A DNA stretch of 64,000 nt from positions 190,519 through 254,518 of the forward strand of contig JBMHCX010000007.1 in the NCBI GenBank assembly GCA_049889695.1, written 5' to 3'. Positions 51,670 to 61,331 of this stretch are shown one piece after another. A program made the translations under genes and the position numbers. Positions within the stretch are counted from its first letter, which is position 1, and the number at the start of each line of letters is the position of its first letter. Under the pieces are notes generated by a model, which saw nothing but the letters and a program-made list of their open reading frames with translations, was not told where the DNA came from and did not search any database. The stretch is from WTJH01 sp049889695. GTDB taxonomy: Bacteria; Bacteroidota; Bacteroidia; Flavobacteriales; Flavobacteriaceae.

Positions 51670-52239
51670 ATGTGGGAAGCAATACTACAGGCAGATCAAG
51701 AATTATTTCTCTGGTTAAACAGTCAGGGAACTCCCTTTTGGGATCCTTTCTGGCTCGTCGTTACGAACAAGGCCACAAATGCGGTGGTTTATCTGGTGGT
51801 TTTAGCCTATCTGGTAAGAAAAGGTCACGGAAAACAGGTCGGGTGGATTTTACTCGCAACAGGCCTTTTAATCCTGCTGACCGATCAGACGACCAACCTA
51901 TTTAAACACGGTGTTGGCCGCTTACGTCCCTGTCATCAAGAGGCTCTTGAAGGCTTGGTTCGCTTGGTGAAAAAATCCTGCGGAGGCAAATACAGCTTTT
52001 TTTCAGGGCATGCTTCTAACTCATTTGCATTGGCCTTTTTCTTCGGTCGTCTGGTAGAACCACACCAGCGGAAACTTATCCATCTTTTAGGTGTCATAGC
52101 GGCTATGATTGCTTATAGCCGAATCTATGTGGGTGTGCATTTCCCTACAGATATTACCGTGGGAGCGCTAGTAGGGACGCTCTATGGAACAGTGTTCTAC
52201 CGGGTTTGGAGCCGACTCACGACCACGAACAAACCTTAA
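51670..52239 (+). CDS. PAP2 family membrane phosphatase
   Basis: 189 aa with about five membrane segments and the three catalytic motifs: KHGVGRLRP, FSGHASNS (the usual PSGH with F for P) and SRIYVGVHFPTD. Acts on phosphatidic acid, undecaprenyl diphosphate or lipid A phosphate at the outer face of the inner membrane; which one is not clear. It converges with msrA with a 4-bp overlap. Confidence 0.92.
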   Translation: MWEAILQADQELFLWLNSQGTPFWDPFWLVVTNKATNAVVYLVVLAYLVRKGHGKQVGWILLATGLLILLTDQTTNLFKHGVGRLRPCHQEALEGLVRLVKKSCGGKYSFFSGHASNSFALAFFFGRLVEPHQRKLIHLLGVIAAMIAYSRIYVGVHFPTDITVGALVGTLYGTVFYRVWSRLTTTNKP

Positions 52240-52895
52240 TGGGTGGCTTTTAGGAGCTCGGGATAGCTGCGTTGAAATTTCCGCAAGCGGGGAATAGAAA
52301 CCCGTTGTACGTAGGGATTGTTCGGATTGCGTTTTTCATAATCCTGATGGTATTCCTCAGCATAATAGAACTTCTTTAACGGCTTAACCTCAGTTACGAT
52401 TTCAGCTGTAAAAATTTTAGCTTGACTAAGCTCTTCTATATAGCGTTGGATGATTTCCCTTTCTGCAGCAGTCGTATAAAAGGCGATGGATCTATATTGC
52501 GTTCCACGGTCTGGACCTTGGCGATTGGGAGTGGTGGGGTCGTGCGACCCAAAAAACACTTGTAGAAGGGTTTTAAAATCAACCACAGCGGGATCGTATA
52601 TGACTTCTACTGCTTCCGCATGTCCTGTTTTGCCACTTCCAATTTGATTGTAATTCGGATTGATGGTTTGCCCTCCGGCATAGCCCGAGTATACCTCTTT
52701 CACCCCTTTAACACTTTCAAAGATTGCTTCGACACACCAAAAACATCCGGCAGCAAAGTAAGCTTTCTGCGTTTTTTGGGGCCACTCCTTGGCTGGGGGT
52801 GTCCATACAGGGTCGGGATGATTGATGGCTGGAGTAGAGGAAATACAGGTCTGAAGCGTCCACACCAAACTTAAACTGAGCAAAAGTGATTTCAT
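52236..52895 (-). CDS. msrA: Peptide methionine sulfoxide reductase A, exported
   Basis: 219 aa from ATG 52895 (frame opens at 52973). A lipoprotein-like signal (LLLSLSLVWTLQTCISS) shows it is exported. Catalytic Cys in AAGCFWCVEAIF, then GYAGGQ, GHAEAVEV and the EEYHQDY motif. It reduces S-epimers of methionine sulfoxide in periplasmic or surface proteins. Single domain, no MsrB fusion. Confidence 0.95.
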   Translation of the reverse strand: MKSLLLSLSLVWTLQTCISSTPAINHPDPVWTPPAKEWPQKTQKAYFAAGCFWCVEAIFESVKGVKEVYSGYAGGQTINPNYNQIGSGKTGHAEAVEVIYDPAVVDFKTLLQVFFGSHDPTTPNRQGPDRGTQYRSIAFYTTAAEREIIQRYIEELSQAKIFTAEIVTEVKPLKKFYYAEEYHQDYEKRNPNNPYVQRVSIPRLRKFQRSYPELLKATH

Positions 52896-52930
52896 TTTTT
52901 TTGTTTTAAAGATATTTATTTTAGGGCTTT

Positions 52931-54046
52931 CTATTCCGTCAAACGAAGGAGTTCTGTTGCAAAAGCTTTCCATCCGTCTACCGGATGCCCGATTGCTTCT
53001 TCTCGCTCTTTTTTGGGTTCTACCTGGGCGATTGCTCTACTGAATGCATCCGAGGTGGGATCTACAACCGTGCCATGAGGATAGTTTTGTAGCTGTTCTT
53101 CTAGCCCTCCTACACGGCTAACCATCAGCGGGGATTGGTAGTGCATGGCCTGCGAAATAATTCCACTCTGACTGGCTCTTTTATAGGGGAGTATCACCAC
53201 GTCGGCTGCACAGATATAATCTCTTAAAGCTTCCGGGGATAAAAATTGATCTTGTAGAAAAACCTGCTCCTCAATACCCCATTGTTGGATTTGGGATTGG
53301 TAATCTTCCAAAGGACTGTAGAAGGCACCTCCGACTCTTAGCTCGATGGCTTTGTTAGTGGCTTGCACGACTTTCCCCAAGGCTTCAATAAGAAGTTCTA
53401 ACCCTTTGTAGTCACGGATTAAACCTACAAAAATCAAGATGATTTTATCTTTTGGCCAGGCCAAAGTCTCTCTTGCTTGTGCTTTCTTTTTGCTGGCAGG
53501 TGTTTGTAAAGGAAGCGGATGTAGCTTCCACTGAACGGGTTTAGCGGTGCTGGCTTTCAACTGTTTTGCTACAAAGGGCGATAGACACATAAAGCTATCT
53601 ACCGCTCGTTGAAAAATGGGGTTAATAAAAGTCGCTATAAATGGGTATTCATGCGGTAACCAATTGTCTACCAGTCCTATTTTTGTGATCGACTTAGATA
53701 AATTCCATCCGATGGTTGCCCAACAGCAGGCAAACAGAGGTGTCCAATACCGAAAAATGACGAGGTCTGGGGAGGCCTTGCGCAAGGCTCGTCGAACGCT
53801 TAACCATTGAAGAGGAGCATAGCCATGCACTTTTTCAATGATCTTTAGATCGGAAGACGCAGGATGTTCCGTTTTTTGCGTTTTCCCTGGGAAAAGCCAA
53901 GCGGGATATTGCTTGCTAAAAGTCCACAATTCTACCCGATGCCCGAGCTGTTGAAGGCTTTCGCCCAAGTGTACTTGAGTATCCGAAATACCCCCTCGAA
54001 ATGGAGGTGCAGGACCAAACAGTATTATTTTAAGGGATTTTCCCAT
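52931..54046 (-). CDS. Glycosyltransferase, GT4 family
   Basis: 371 aa, GT-B fold. N-terminal Rossmann half starts ILFGPAPPFRGGISD; the donor-binding half contains FVGLIRDYKGLELLIEAL, ADVVILPYKRASQSGIISQAM (the family Glu of EX7E is replaced by Gln/Ser here) and a closing GGLEEQL. It transfers a sugar to a lipid or protein in the cytoplasm; acceptor unknown. It overlaps the sterol desaturase gene by 17 bp, so the two are translated together. Confidence 0.88.
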   Translation of the reverse strand: MGKSLKIILFGPAPPFRGGISDTQVHLGESLQQLGHRVELWTFSKQYPAWLFPGKTQKTEHPASSDLKIIEKVHGYAPLQWLSVRRALRKASPDLVIFRYWTPLFACCWATIGWNLSKSITKIGLVDNWLPHEYPFIATFINPIFQRAVDSFMCLSPFVAKQLKASTAKPVQWKLHPLPLQTPASKKKAQARETLAWPKDKIILIFVGLIRDYKGLELLIEALGKVVQATNKAIELRVGGAFYSPLEDYQSQIQQWGIEEQVFLQDQFLSPEALRDYICAADVVILPYKRASQSGIISQAMHYQSPLMVSRVGGLEEQLQNYPHGTVVDPTSDAFSRAIAQVEPKKEREEAIGHPVDGWKAFATELLRLTE

Positions 54047-55301
54047 GCTGGGGTTTCAAATCGTTTTCGGTTTGAAGCGCCAAAACGGTCATTAAACTGA
54101 TGCTGAGATAGGTGAGTAAATACACTAAAAACAAAGGAGTTTCCCAGCGAAAATACCTCCAATGGTCGGGCCATAAGAGTAGAGCGAAACAGATGAATAA
54201 ACGGACGTATTCAAAGCGATAGCTCCAAGTATAACCATCCAATAAGGAAGTATAGCCAAAAATACTAAGTCCGATCATTCCTCCTAAAACGATCCGTAAG
54301 TCTACGCTAAGTTGGCCGAATTGAGCCAAAAAGAAAAGGAGGATACTGGTGACTCCCAACAGTTGAAACAAAGCCCAAGCTTTTCGAAAATTCGACGTTA
54401 AGGGTTGGTACTTTTGTTGTGATTTCACATCTGTGATGAGCTGTCGTGGGAAGCGTTCCGCCACATCCGTCGGGCGCCAGCCGGTGGGCCGAAACCACAA
54501 GCTGAGTTTGTCGTTCCAGTTTTTGGTGTACCACGCATCGGATAGAAGTCCCCACAAATGTTGAAAATTAATCCAGATAGGGTTCCAGGTTTGAACCGGT
54601 TTTAAGACGCCGTACACTGGTGGTTCGCTCGATAGTTCTTCTTGAAATGTTCCAAACATTCGATCCCAAATACAAAAGATCGCCGCTAAGTTTTTGTCCA
54701 GATATATGGGATTGATGGCATGGTGAACCCTGTGCTGTGAAGGGGTAACGATAATGTATTCTAACCATCCCAATTTGCCAATGTGCTTGGTGTGGTACCA
54801 AAATTGTGCAAACAGATGTATGGGCGCCAAAACATTGATAACCTTCTCAGGTATCCCCAAAAAGGCCGCGGGAATCAGAAACAAAGCTCCATATCCCAAC
54901 AGATTGGAAATGCTTTGTCGCAAGGCACAGGCAAGGTTAAACTCCTCACTGCTGTGGTGTATGATGTGTTGGTTCCAAAAAAAGTTCACTCGATGATTGA
55001 GTCGATGTGACCAATATGCGGCAAAATCGATACATATAAACGCAACGGCATATAGCCATGGACTGCTTTCCCAAGACATTAGAGCAAGACGATCGTACAA
55101 TAGCGGGTAGGAGATAAGGATTAGAGCTAAGCCCAGGGAGTCTTTAAGAATATTGGCAATACCCGAACTCAGACTGGCTATGGTATCTATAAACGTATAC
55201 GTCTGTTTATTTTTCCAGTAGCCGTAAGCTATTTCCAATACAACCAAGAGCAAGAAACCTGGAATTGCCCACAATAAAGCCTTTGCATATGCCTCCATCA
55301 C
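54030..55301 (-). CDS. Sterol desaturase / fatty acid hydroxylase family membrane protein
   Basis: 423 aa. Three or four membrane segments precede the di-iron His boxes: HRLNH near 99, HIIHHS near 111 and the late QHRVHH near 190. A further membrane-rich tail (about 310-415) makes it longer than the ~270-aa core. Members hydroxylate or desaturate lipid chains. Substrate may be an ornithine lipid, sphingolipid or fatty acid; not decidable here. Overlap with the GT4 gene suggests both act in modifying one envelope lipid. Confidence 0.9.
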   Translation of the reverse strand: MMEAYAKALLWAIPGFLLLVVLEIAYGYWKNKQTYTFIDTIASLSSGIANILKDSLGLALILISYPLLYDRLALMSWESSPWLYAVAFICIDFAAYWSHRLNHRVNFFWNQHIIHHSSEEFNLACALRQSISNLLGYGALFLIPAAFLGIPEKVINVLAPIHLFAQFWYHTKHIGKLGWLEYIIVTPSQHRVHHAINPIYLDKNLAAIFCIWDRMFGTFQEELSSEPPVYGVLKPVQTWNPIWINFQHLWGLLSDAWYTKNWNDKLSLWFRPTGWRPTDVAERFPRQLITDVKSQQKYQPLTSNFRKAWALFQLLGVTSILLFFLAQFGQLSVDLRIVLGGMIGLSIFGYTSLLDGYTWSYRFEYVRLFICFALLLWPDHWRYFRWETPLFLVYLLTYLSISLMTVLALQTENDLKPQHGKIP

Positions 55302-55323
55302 AACATTTTACTCAAAAATAGAA

Positions 55324-58300
55324 TTAATTTTGAGAAATGGTCCACTGTCCGGTGCGAAGAAGTGGTTCTGCTTGCTTGAATTTTAGGGTTTTAAGGGTTC
55401 CAGTACTCACATTGCGAATAGTGACTTTTTCGTTTCTTCCGATTTTGGGTTGCTCCCGAATAATGGTTTCAACCGCTGGGGTAGAGGGTCTAGAGCCCGC
55501 TTGTGAAGCCACTTGTCGGTTGCGAGCCGCCATTTCATCCGTGTTGAGAACTTCGTCTTTGGACATCTGTAGTTTGTCTTGTCGCTTGGGAGTTCGCGCC
55601 TCTTGTATCTGTGCATTTTGTTGGGGTAAGCCTCCTTTGATTAGGAAAGACACTACCTCGCGATTCAATTTATCCAACATGCTTTTAAACAGTTCAAAGG
55701 CTTCAAACTTATAGATCAATAAGGGATCTTTTTGCTCATGAACAGCTAACTGAACGGACTGCTTCAGTTCGTCCATCTTACGGAGGTGGTTTTTCCAGGT
55801 CTCATCGATCAGCGCTAAGGTGATGTTGCGTTCAAAGTCGCTTACCAATTTTTTTCCTTCCGAACGGTAGGCAGCCTCAAGGTCTGTGACGACTTGCAAT
55901 GTTTTAGTCCCATCGGTAAATGGAACCACTATACGTTCGAATTTATTTCCGGGCTTTTCAAATACATCTTTGATGACCGGGAAAGCACGCTTAGCATTCT
56001 GAATTTTTTTATCCTGATAGTGTTTTAGCAGGGTGTCGTATAGCTCTTCTATAATCTCTTGCTCCGATTTTTCCTGAAAAGTATCTTCCGTATAGGGCGA
56101 TTGAATCGCAAAGTTGCTAATCAGTTCGTATTCGAAGTTTTTGTAATTGTTAGTTGCCTTGTTGTTGCTAACGAGCAGTTCACAACTGTCATACAACATA
56201 TTTGCAATGTCTAATTGTAAGCGATCTCCCAAAAGGGCGTGTTTACGTCTTTTGTAAATAACTTCCCTTTGGGCATTCATAACATCGTCGTATTCCAACA
56301 GACGTTTACGAATACCAAAGTTGTTTTCCTCTACTTTTTTCTGAGCTCTTTCGATGGATTTAGTCATCATGGAATGTTGGATGACTTCTCCTTCTTCCAA
56401 TCCCATTCGATCCATGACTTTGGCTACTCGTTCGGAACCAAACAGACGCATTAGGTTGTCTTCTAAAGAAACATAAAACTGGGAGCTTCCAGGGTCTCCC
56501 TGGCGACCAGAACGTCCTCTTAACTGACGGTCGACCCGACGTGAATCGTGTCGTTCTGTCCCGATAATCGCTAATCCTCCGTCTGCTTTTACCTGTTCGG
56601 AGAGTTTGATGTCAGTTCCTCGACCAGCCATATTTGTAGCGATAGTAACGATGCCCGCCTTTCCAGCTTCAGCGACAATATCAGCTTCTTTTTTATGCAT
56701 TTTAGCGTTTAATACATTGTGCTTGATTTTCCGGATCTGCAGCATTTTGCTTAACAATTCCGAAATTTCTACCGATGTGGTACCAATCAATACGGGGCGA
56801 CCTGCCTTTGATAGTTTGGTTACTTCCTCGATAACAGCGTTGTATTTTTCCCTTTTGGTTTTGTAGATCAGGTCTTCCTGATCTTTCCGAGCAATGGGAC
56901 GATTGGTGGGAATTTCAACCACATCCAGTTCGTAGATTTCCCAAAACTCCCCTGCTTCAGTCACAGCTGTTCCTGTCATTCCCGCAAGTTTGTGATACAT
57001 GCGGAAGTAGTTTTGCAAAGTAATGGTGGCAAAAGTCTGGGTAGCCGCTTCAATTTTTACATTTTCCTTGGCTTCAATGGCTTGGTGTAGTCCGTCCGAA
57101 TAGCGCCTTCCTTCCATGATTCGCCCGGTTTGTTCATCGACAATTTTCACTTTATTGTCCATGAGCACATATTCCACATCTTTTTCAAAAAGTGTATAGG
57201 CTTTAAGCAGTTGGTTTAAGGTGTGGATTCTTTCCGATTTGGTATCGAAATCTTTGAAGAGTGTTTCTTTTGCAGCAGCCTCTTTTTCGGGCGTCAAACC
57301 CGTTCCTTCAATTTTAGCAATTTCAGAGCCGATGTCGGGGAGTATAAAGAAATCTTGGTCTGCCTCAGCACTAGAGGAAAGAGCTTCCACCCCTTGCTCC
57401 GTAAGGTCGATCTGATTGTTTTTCTCATCGATTACAAAAAACAATGCCTCATCGATCTGGTACATCTCACGATTGTTGTCCTGCATGTAGAAGTTTTCTG
57501 TTTTTTGGAGCAGTTGCTTGATCCCTTCTTCACTTAGGAATTTTATAAGTGCTTTGTTTTTAGGCAGTCCTCGGTAGACTCTGAGCAATAATTTTCCACC
57601 TTCTTTGGTATCTCCAGCAGCGATTAATTTTTTAGCTTCTGCCAAAACTCCGGTTAACAGTGTACGTTGTTGAGAGACCAGTTGATATACACGGCCTTTC
57701 AGTTGATCGAATTCGTGTCGGTCTCCCTCAGGGGTAGGGCCTGAGATAATCAGTGGGGTCCGGGCATCGTCTACTAAGACAGAGTCGACCTCATCGACTA
57801 TGGCAAACTGTGGTTTGGGTTGTACTACATCAGCTGCGTTGTGGGCCATATTGTCGCGCAGATAGTCGAACCCAAATTCGTTATTGGTCCCATAAGTGAT
57901 ATCTGCCTGATAGGCCTTTCGACGAGCTTCGCTGTTCGGTGGATGCATATCGATACAATCGATGCTTAATCCGTGGAACTCAAATAAGGGGGCCATCCAC
58001 ATACAGTCTCGTTTTGCGAGGTAGTCGTTGACCGTTACAAGATGAACACCTTTTCCCGTCAGAGCGTTTAAAAATACCGGTAGGGTGGCGACAAGCGTTT
58101 TCCCTTCTCCGGTTTGCATTTCCGCTATTTTTCCTTGGTGAAGCACCACTCCGCCAATCAGCTGAACGTCGTAGTGTACCATATCCCAAGCGACTTGCTT
58201 CCCTGCTGCGTCCCATTCGTGGGCCCATACGGCATGGTCGCCGTCTAAACGGATGTAATTTTTCGTTTGCGCAAGCATTCTGTCATTTTCATTGGCTTGA

Positions 58301-58692
58301 ACGCGGAGTTCTTCCTCAGAAGCAAATCTTCGCGCGGTCTCTTTCATTACCGCAAATGCTTGGGGCAATAGTTCATCTAGTTTTTCGTCCTGAAGAGCCG
58401 TAGCTTCTGCCTCAAGACTGTCTATTTGCTGGTAGATTTGTTCTCGGGCATCGATGTTTGCTTCTGCTTCCACCTCTACCATTAGACTTCCAATTTTATC
58501 ATCGATATCGACACGAACTTGTGTTAACTGACGTTTAAACTCCAATGTTCGGTTGCGGAGCTGATCCAAACTAAGCTGTTCGTAGTCCTGTTGGTAGCCT
58601 TTAATTTTTTCAACGATTGGGAGGATAGACTTTAAGTCTTTTGAGGTTTTATCTCCTACAAATATTTTAAGTATGTTGTTCAGTACAGACAT
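55324..58692 (-). CDS. secA: Preprotein translocase ATPase SecA
   Basis: 1122 aa, the long Bacteroidota form. Walker A in MQTGEGKT, DEVDSVLVDDARTPL (motif II), GTSVEISELL, IATNMAGRGTDIKL and RQLRGRSGRQGDPGSS (motifs V, VI). A large insertion (about 330-410) lies between the first helicase half and the peptide-binding region. The C-terminal CxCxSG zinc tail of E. coli SecA is absent; the protein ends AEPLLRTGQWTISQN, so SecB or phospholipid contacts must differ. Drives post-translational export through SecYEG. Confidence 0.97.
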   Translation of the reverse strand: MSVLNNILKIFVGDKTSKDLKSILPIVEKIKGYQQDYEQLSLDQLRNRTLEFKRQLTQVRVDIDDKIGSLMVEVEAEANIDAREQIYQQIDSLEAEATALQDEKLDELLPQAFAVMKETARRFASEEELRVQANENDRMLAQTKNYIRLDGDHAVWAHEWDAAGKQVAWDMVHYDVQLIGGVVLHQGKIAEMQTGEGKTLVATLPVFLNALTGKGVHLVTVNDYLAKRDCMWMAPLFEFHGLSIDCIDMHPPNSEARRKAYQADITYGTNNEFGFDYLRDNMAHNAADVVQPKPQFAIVDEVDSVLVDDARTPLIISGPTPEGDRHEFDQLKGRVYQLVSQQRTLLTGVLAEAKKLIAAGDTKEGGKLLLRVYRGLPKNKALIKFLSEEGIKQLLQKTENFYMQDNNREMYQIDEALFFVIDEKNNQIDLTEQGVEALSSSAEADQDFFILPDIGSEIAKIEGTGLTPEKEAAAKETLFKDFDTKSERIHTLNQLLKAYTLFEKDVEYVLMDNKVKIVDEQTGRIMEGRRYSDGLHQAIEAKENVKIEAATQTFATITLQNYFRMYHKLAGMTGTAVTEAGEFWEIYELDVVEIPTNRPIARKDQEDLIYKTKREKYNAVIEEVTKLSKAGRPVLIGTTSVEISELLSKMLQIRKIKHNVLNAKMHKKEADIVAEAGKAGIVTIATNMAGRGTDIKLSEQVKADGGLAIIGTERHDSRRVDRQLRGRSGRQGDPGSSQFYVSLEDNLMRLFGSERVAKVMDRMGLEEGEVIQHSMMTKSIERAQKKVEENNFGIRKRLLEYDDVMNAQREVIYKRRKHALLGDRLQLDIANMLYDSCELLVSNNKATNNYKNFEYELISNFAIQSPYTEDTFQEKSEQEIIEELYDTLLKHYQDKKIQNAKRAFPVIKDVFEKPGNKFERIVVPFTDGTKTLQVVTDLEAAYRSEGKKLVSDFERNITLALIDETWKNHLRKMDELKQSVQLAVHEQKDPLLIYKFEAFELFKSMLDKLNREVVSFLIKGGLPQQNAQIQEARTPKRQDKLQMSKDEVLNTDEMAARNRQVASQAGSRPSTPAVETIIREQPKIGRNEKVTIRNVSTGTLKTLKFKQAEPLLRTGQWTISQN

Positions 58693-58726
58693 AGGCGATC
58701 TCTTGTGAGATTTTGTTTAAATGTAA

Positions 58727-58752
58727 ATAAAAAAAAGCCTCTGGAGAGGCTT
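58727..58752 (-). terminator. Terminator of the DUF2795 gene
   Basis: Perfect 8-bp stem (58735-58742 with 58745-58752), 2-nt loop, eight T on the minus strand. It lies 23 bp past the stop codon and upstream of secA. Confidence 0.8.
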
Positions 58753-58774
58753 GTATGGGGAACAATTATAGTTG

Positions 58775-58996
58775 CTAATACTCATCTTCATTCCAAAGAT
58801 AATCTTCTTCGGTTGGAAAATCAGGCCAGATTTCTTCTATCGATTCATAGATGTCACCCTCGTCTTCCATCGATTGTAGGTTTTCAACTACTTCGAGCGG
58901 GGCTCCTGTACGAATGGAATAATCTATTAACTCATCTTTGGTGGCCGGCCAAGGCGCGTCGCTGAGGTAAGAGGCAAGTTCTAAAGTCCAATACAT
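58775..58996 (-). CDS. DUF2795-like small protein
   Basis: 73 aa, acidic and soluble. It matches the DUF2795 pattern common in flavobacteria: YLSDAPWPATKDELIDYSIRTGAP, then LQSMEDEGDIYESIEEIWPDFPTEEDY. No enzymatic residues are evident. Function unknown; encoded between secA and the cobalamin adenosyltransferase. Confidence 0.88.
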   Translation of the reverse strand: MYWTLELASYLSDAPWPATKDELIDYSIRTGAPLEVVENLQSMEDEGDIYESIEEIWPDFPTEEDYLWNEDEY

Positions 58997-59049
58997 TTCT
59001 ATTCCGATTTTCCTGCAAAAATAAATTTTTGGCGGACATGCGCAAGAAG

Positions 59050-59610
59050 TTACTCCTGTTTTCTTTTAGGAGTCCATTTTACTTCAGCTGCATTTAGGTC
59101 ATAAGAGAGTTGTCTTCCCAAAACAAAAAGGTAGTCGGAGAGTCGATTGACGAAGTTTAAAACCATGGGAGGTATTTCATAGAAACTTTGCAATTCCACT
59201 ATGCATCGCTCACATCTACGGCAGCAAGCACGGCTTAGGTGGACAAATGAAACTACTTCATGCCCTCCAGGGAGAATGAAATTGCGTAGGGGTGGGAGAG
59301 CATCGCTCATCTGGTCGATCTGCTGTTCTAATGCCGTAACGTCTTCTTCGCTGACATATTCGATCGTTGGGCGGTGTTCCGGTTGTGGCAGCGTGGTAAT
59401 TTGAGTGGCAATAGACATCACAAGCTGCTGCAGCTTTATAATTTGTTGGGTGTTTTCTGTGGTGTTAATTTTATCTCTTAACATGCCTAACCATGAATTC
59501 AGCTCATCCAGTGTTCCAGTAGTGACGATAAGTGAATGTGTTTTACTGACACGTTCGCCAGTGAGAAGGGATGTTGTTCCGTCGTCTCCTTTACGTGTGT
59601 AGACTTTCAT
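59050..59610 (-). CDS. pduO: Cob(I)alamin adenosyltransferase, PduO type
   Basis: 186 aa. Start MKVYTRKGDDGTTSLLTGERVSK is the ATP loop; ELNSWLGML and FILPGGHEV follow, and RACCRRCERCIVEL is the family's C-terminal signature (RxxxRRxER), with unusually many Cys. LNRLSDYLFVLGR closes it (here VNRLSDYLFVLGRQ). It adds the adenosyl group to corrinoids, so the organism uses adenosylcobalamin. I see no cobalamin riboswitch in the 55-bp upstream gap. Confidence 0.94.
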   Translation of the reverse strand: MKVYTRKGDDGTTSLLTGERVSKTHSLIVTTGTLDELNSWLGMLRDKINTTENTQQIIKLQQLVMSIATQITTLPQPEHRPTIEYVSEEDVTALEQQIDQMSDALPPLRNFILPGGHEVVSFVHLSRACCRRCERCIVELQSFYEIPPMVLNFVNRLSDYLFVLGRQLSYDLNAAEVKWTPKRKQE

Positions 59611-59665
59611 GCTGCAATATTCTTTCGGCTCCTTAACAAAGGTACTTTATTTATTCCAAAGCAAG

Positions 59666-61291
59666 CTATTTGAGGGAAGAACTTCTAAATCTTTTACTCA
59701 ACGGAGCCAAACCATAAAGCGCCATCATCAGAACAGCAATACGAGCAATGTAGTCGCCAGAGCGGACATAAAAAGTTTGTTCATCGTATACAGCAATCTT
59801 TCCTTTGAGGACGCCTTGTTTTCCATAGGGCAAGGATTGCTTTATCTCCCCTCGGGCGTTTATAAATGCTGAGATACCTGTATTTGCACTCCGAGCTATA
59901 TCCCGCCGAGTTTCAATTGCCCTGAGACGGGCGTAACTGAGGAGTTGTCGATGTCCGGCTGTATTTCCCCACCAGGCATCGTTGGTAATGATTGCTAAAA
60001 AATGAGCTCCTTTGCGGACATAGTCGGTGACATAAGCACCATAGATAGATTCATAACAAATGATAGGCGCTGCCTTGTAGCCATTGTTTTGATGAGTAAT
60101 TACTGCGGCTTCCTCTTGGGTTGCTCGATCGCTGACCATCCCTCCAAAGTCCAAAAGTATTTCCCCTAAAAGGGGTTCCAATATGGATTTAAAGGGAGTT
60201 TGTTCTACCCCAACAACTAACTTGGATTTGTGATAGATCTGTGTAGGTTGTTCCGCTTGTATGCCTGCTGCACTGTTGTAGATATCCACCCACAGCCGTT
60301 CGCGAATTTGTTTGGCGGAGACTGATGGCGCTTTCTCCGTTTGGTAGATATCATACAGTTGTATTCCGGTGAGTAAAACGGTTGATGGATGGTCTTTTAA
60401 ATAGGCTTGTAAATCGTCTGCTAAAGGACTCTGATCAAATGTTTTGTTGGGCGTACCATAGCCCACATCGATAAAGCCTTCAGGGGTAATGATCCAGCGG
60501 ATATTTTCGGTAATAGTAGCGCTCACCAATTCATCTAGAAATTGGAGGTAGTCCTTATTGTCGGTTCTCGGGTTGGGTAAATAGGGGTCTTCATTGGGTT
60601 GTAGAAGTAGAATTTCTTCGGTTTCAGGCGCTAGTTCAAAGCTGTGAAATAAGGCATTTGAAATCCCAATCGGCAGCCCAATGCCCAAAACAATCAACAT
60701 GATGGTTTTAACTTTCCAAGGTTGATTGTTTTTTGCACCAAGCAGGGCGGAAAACAATCCACAATTGATGAGGAGTACCCAAAGGGAACCTCCAAAACTT
60801 CCGGTATAGGCATACCACTGGATCCATCTGATATTTTCAGAAAAGGCGTTTCCTAGTTGGAGCCACGGCCATGAAAAGTCCCAGTTTAAATGGAATTTTT
60901 CAAAACTTAACCACAGAGCTATCCAAAAAATTAAAGCCCCTTGTCTGGACATGGATCGTCTGGACTGATGGTATAGCCAAAACATACCACTGTAAAAGCT
61001 TGAATTGACCAGAATAGCAAAAAACATTCCAAAAGCAGTGGCGTTAAAGATCCACCAAGTGGTGATGGTATTCCAAATAACAAAACTCAGATAGCTGCCC
61101 CAAAATACTTTTTTGCCTACTCCTTTGCTGGATGTAGTCATGAGTTGTTCCTGATAGAGGAGCAAGGGAACCAGGGCGATAAAAATTAAACCTGAAAACC
61201 CTTTGGTGGGCCATGCCAACCCCAAAAGAATACCACTGAGGAGGAGTAAAGCAAGAGGCTTGTTATGATCGAGTAAGTTTTTCTTTGTCAT
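59666..61291 (-). CDS. lnt: Apolipoprotein N-acyltransferase
   Basis: 541 aa from ATG 61291 (MTKKNLLDHN); the frame opens at 61438 but that extension would overlap the divergent pssA start. Six or seven membrane segments precede a nitrilase-like domain (about 220-500) with the catalytic triad Glu in ITPEGFIDVG, Lys in YHKSKLVVGVEQTPF and Cys in PIICYESIYG. It adds the third acyl chain to lipoproteins, used by the many lipoproteins in this window. Confidence 0.95.
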   Translation of the reverse strand: MTKKNLLDHNKPLALLLLSGILLGLAWPTKGFSGLIFIALVPLLLYQEQLMTTSSKGVGKKVFWGSYLSFVIWNTITTWWIFNATAFGMFFAILVNSSFYSGMFWLYHQSRRSMSRQGALIFWIALWLSFEKFHLNWDFSWPWLQLGNAFSENIRWIQWYAYTGSFGGSLWVLLINCGLFSALLGAKNNQPWKVKTIMLIVLGIGLPIGISNALFHSFELAPETEEILLLQPNEDPYLPNPRTDNKDYLQFLDELVSATITENIRWIITPEGFIDVGYGTPNKTFDQSPLADDLQAYLKDHPSTVLLTGIQLYDIYQTEKAPSVSAKQIRERLWVDIYNSAAGIQAEQPTQIYHKSKLVVGVEQTPFKSILEPLLGEILLDFGGMVSDRATQEEAAVITHQNNGYKAAPIICYESIYGAYVTDYVRKGAHFLAIITNDAWWGNTAGHRQLLSYARLRAIETRRDIARSANTGISAFINARGEIKQSLPYGKQGVLKGKIAVYDEQTFYVRSGDYIARIAVLMMALYGLAPLSKRFRSSSLK

Positions 61292-61331
61292 CTGATGTTT
61301 CGAACTTATCTTTTGGCCAAATTTCAAACAT

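Noticed and set aside
59611..59665. Cobalamin riboswitch ahead of the adenosyltransferase gene
   Set aside because: Far too short a gap, and no B12-box.
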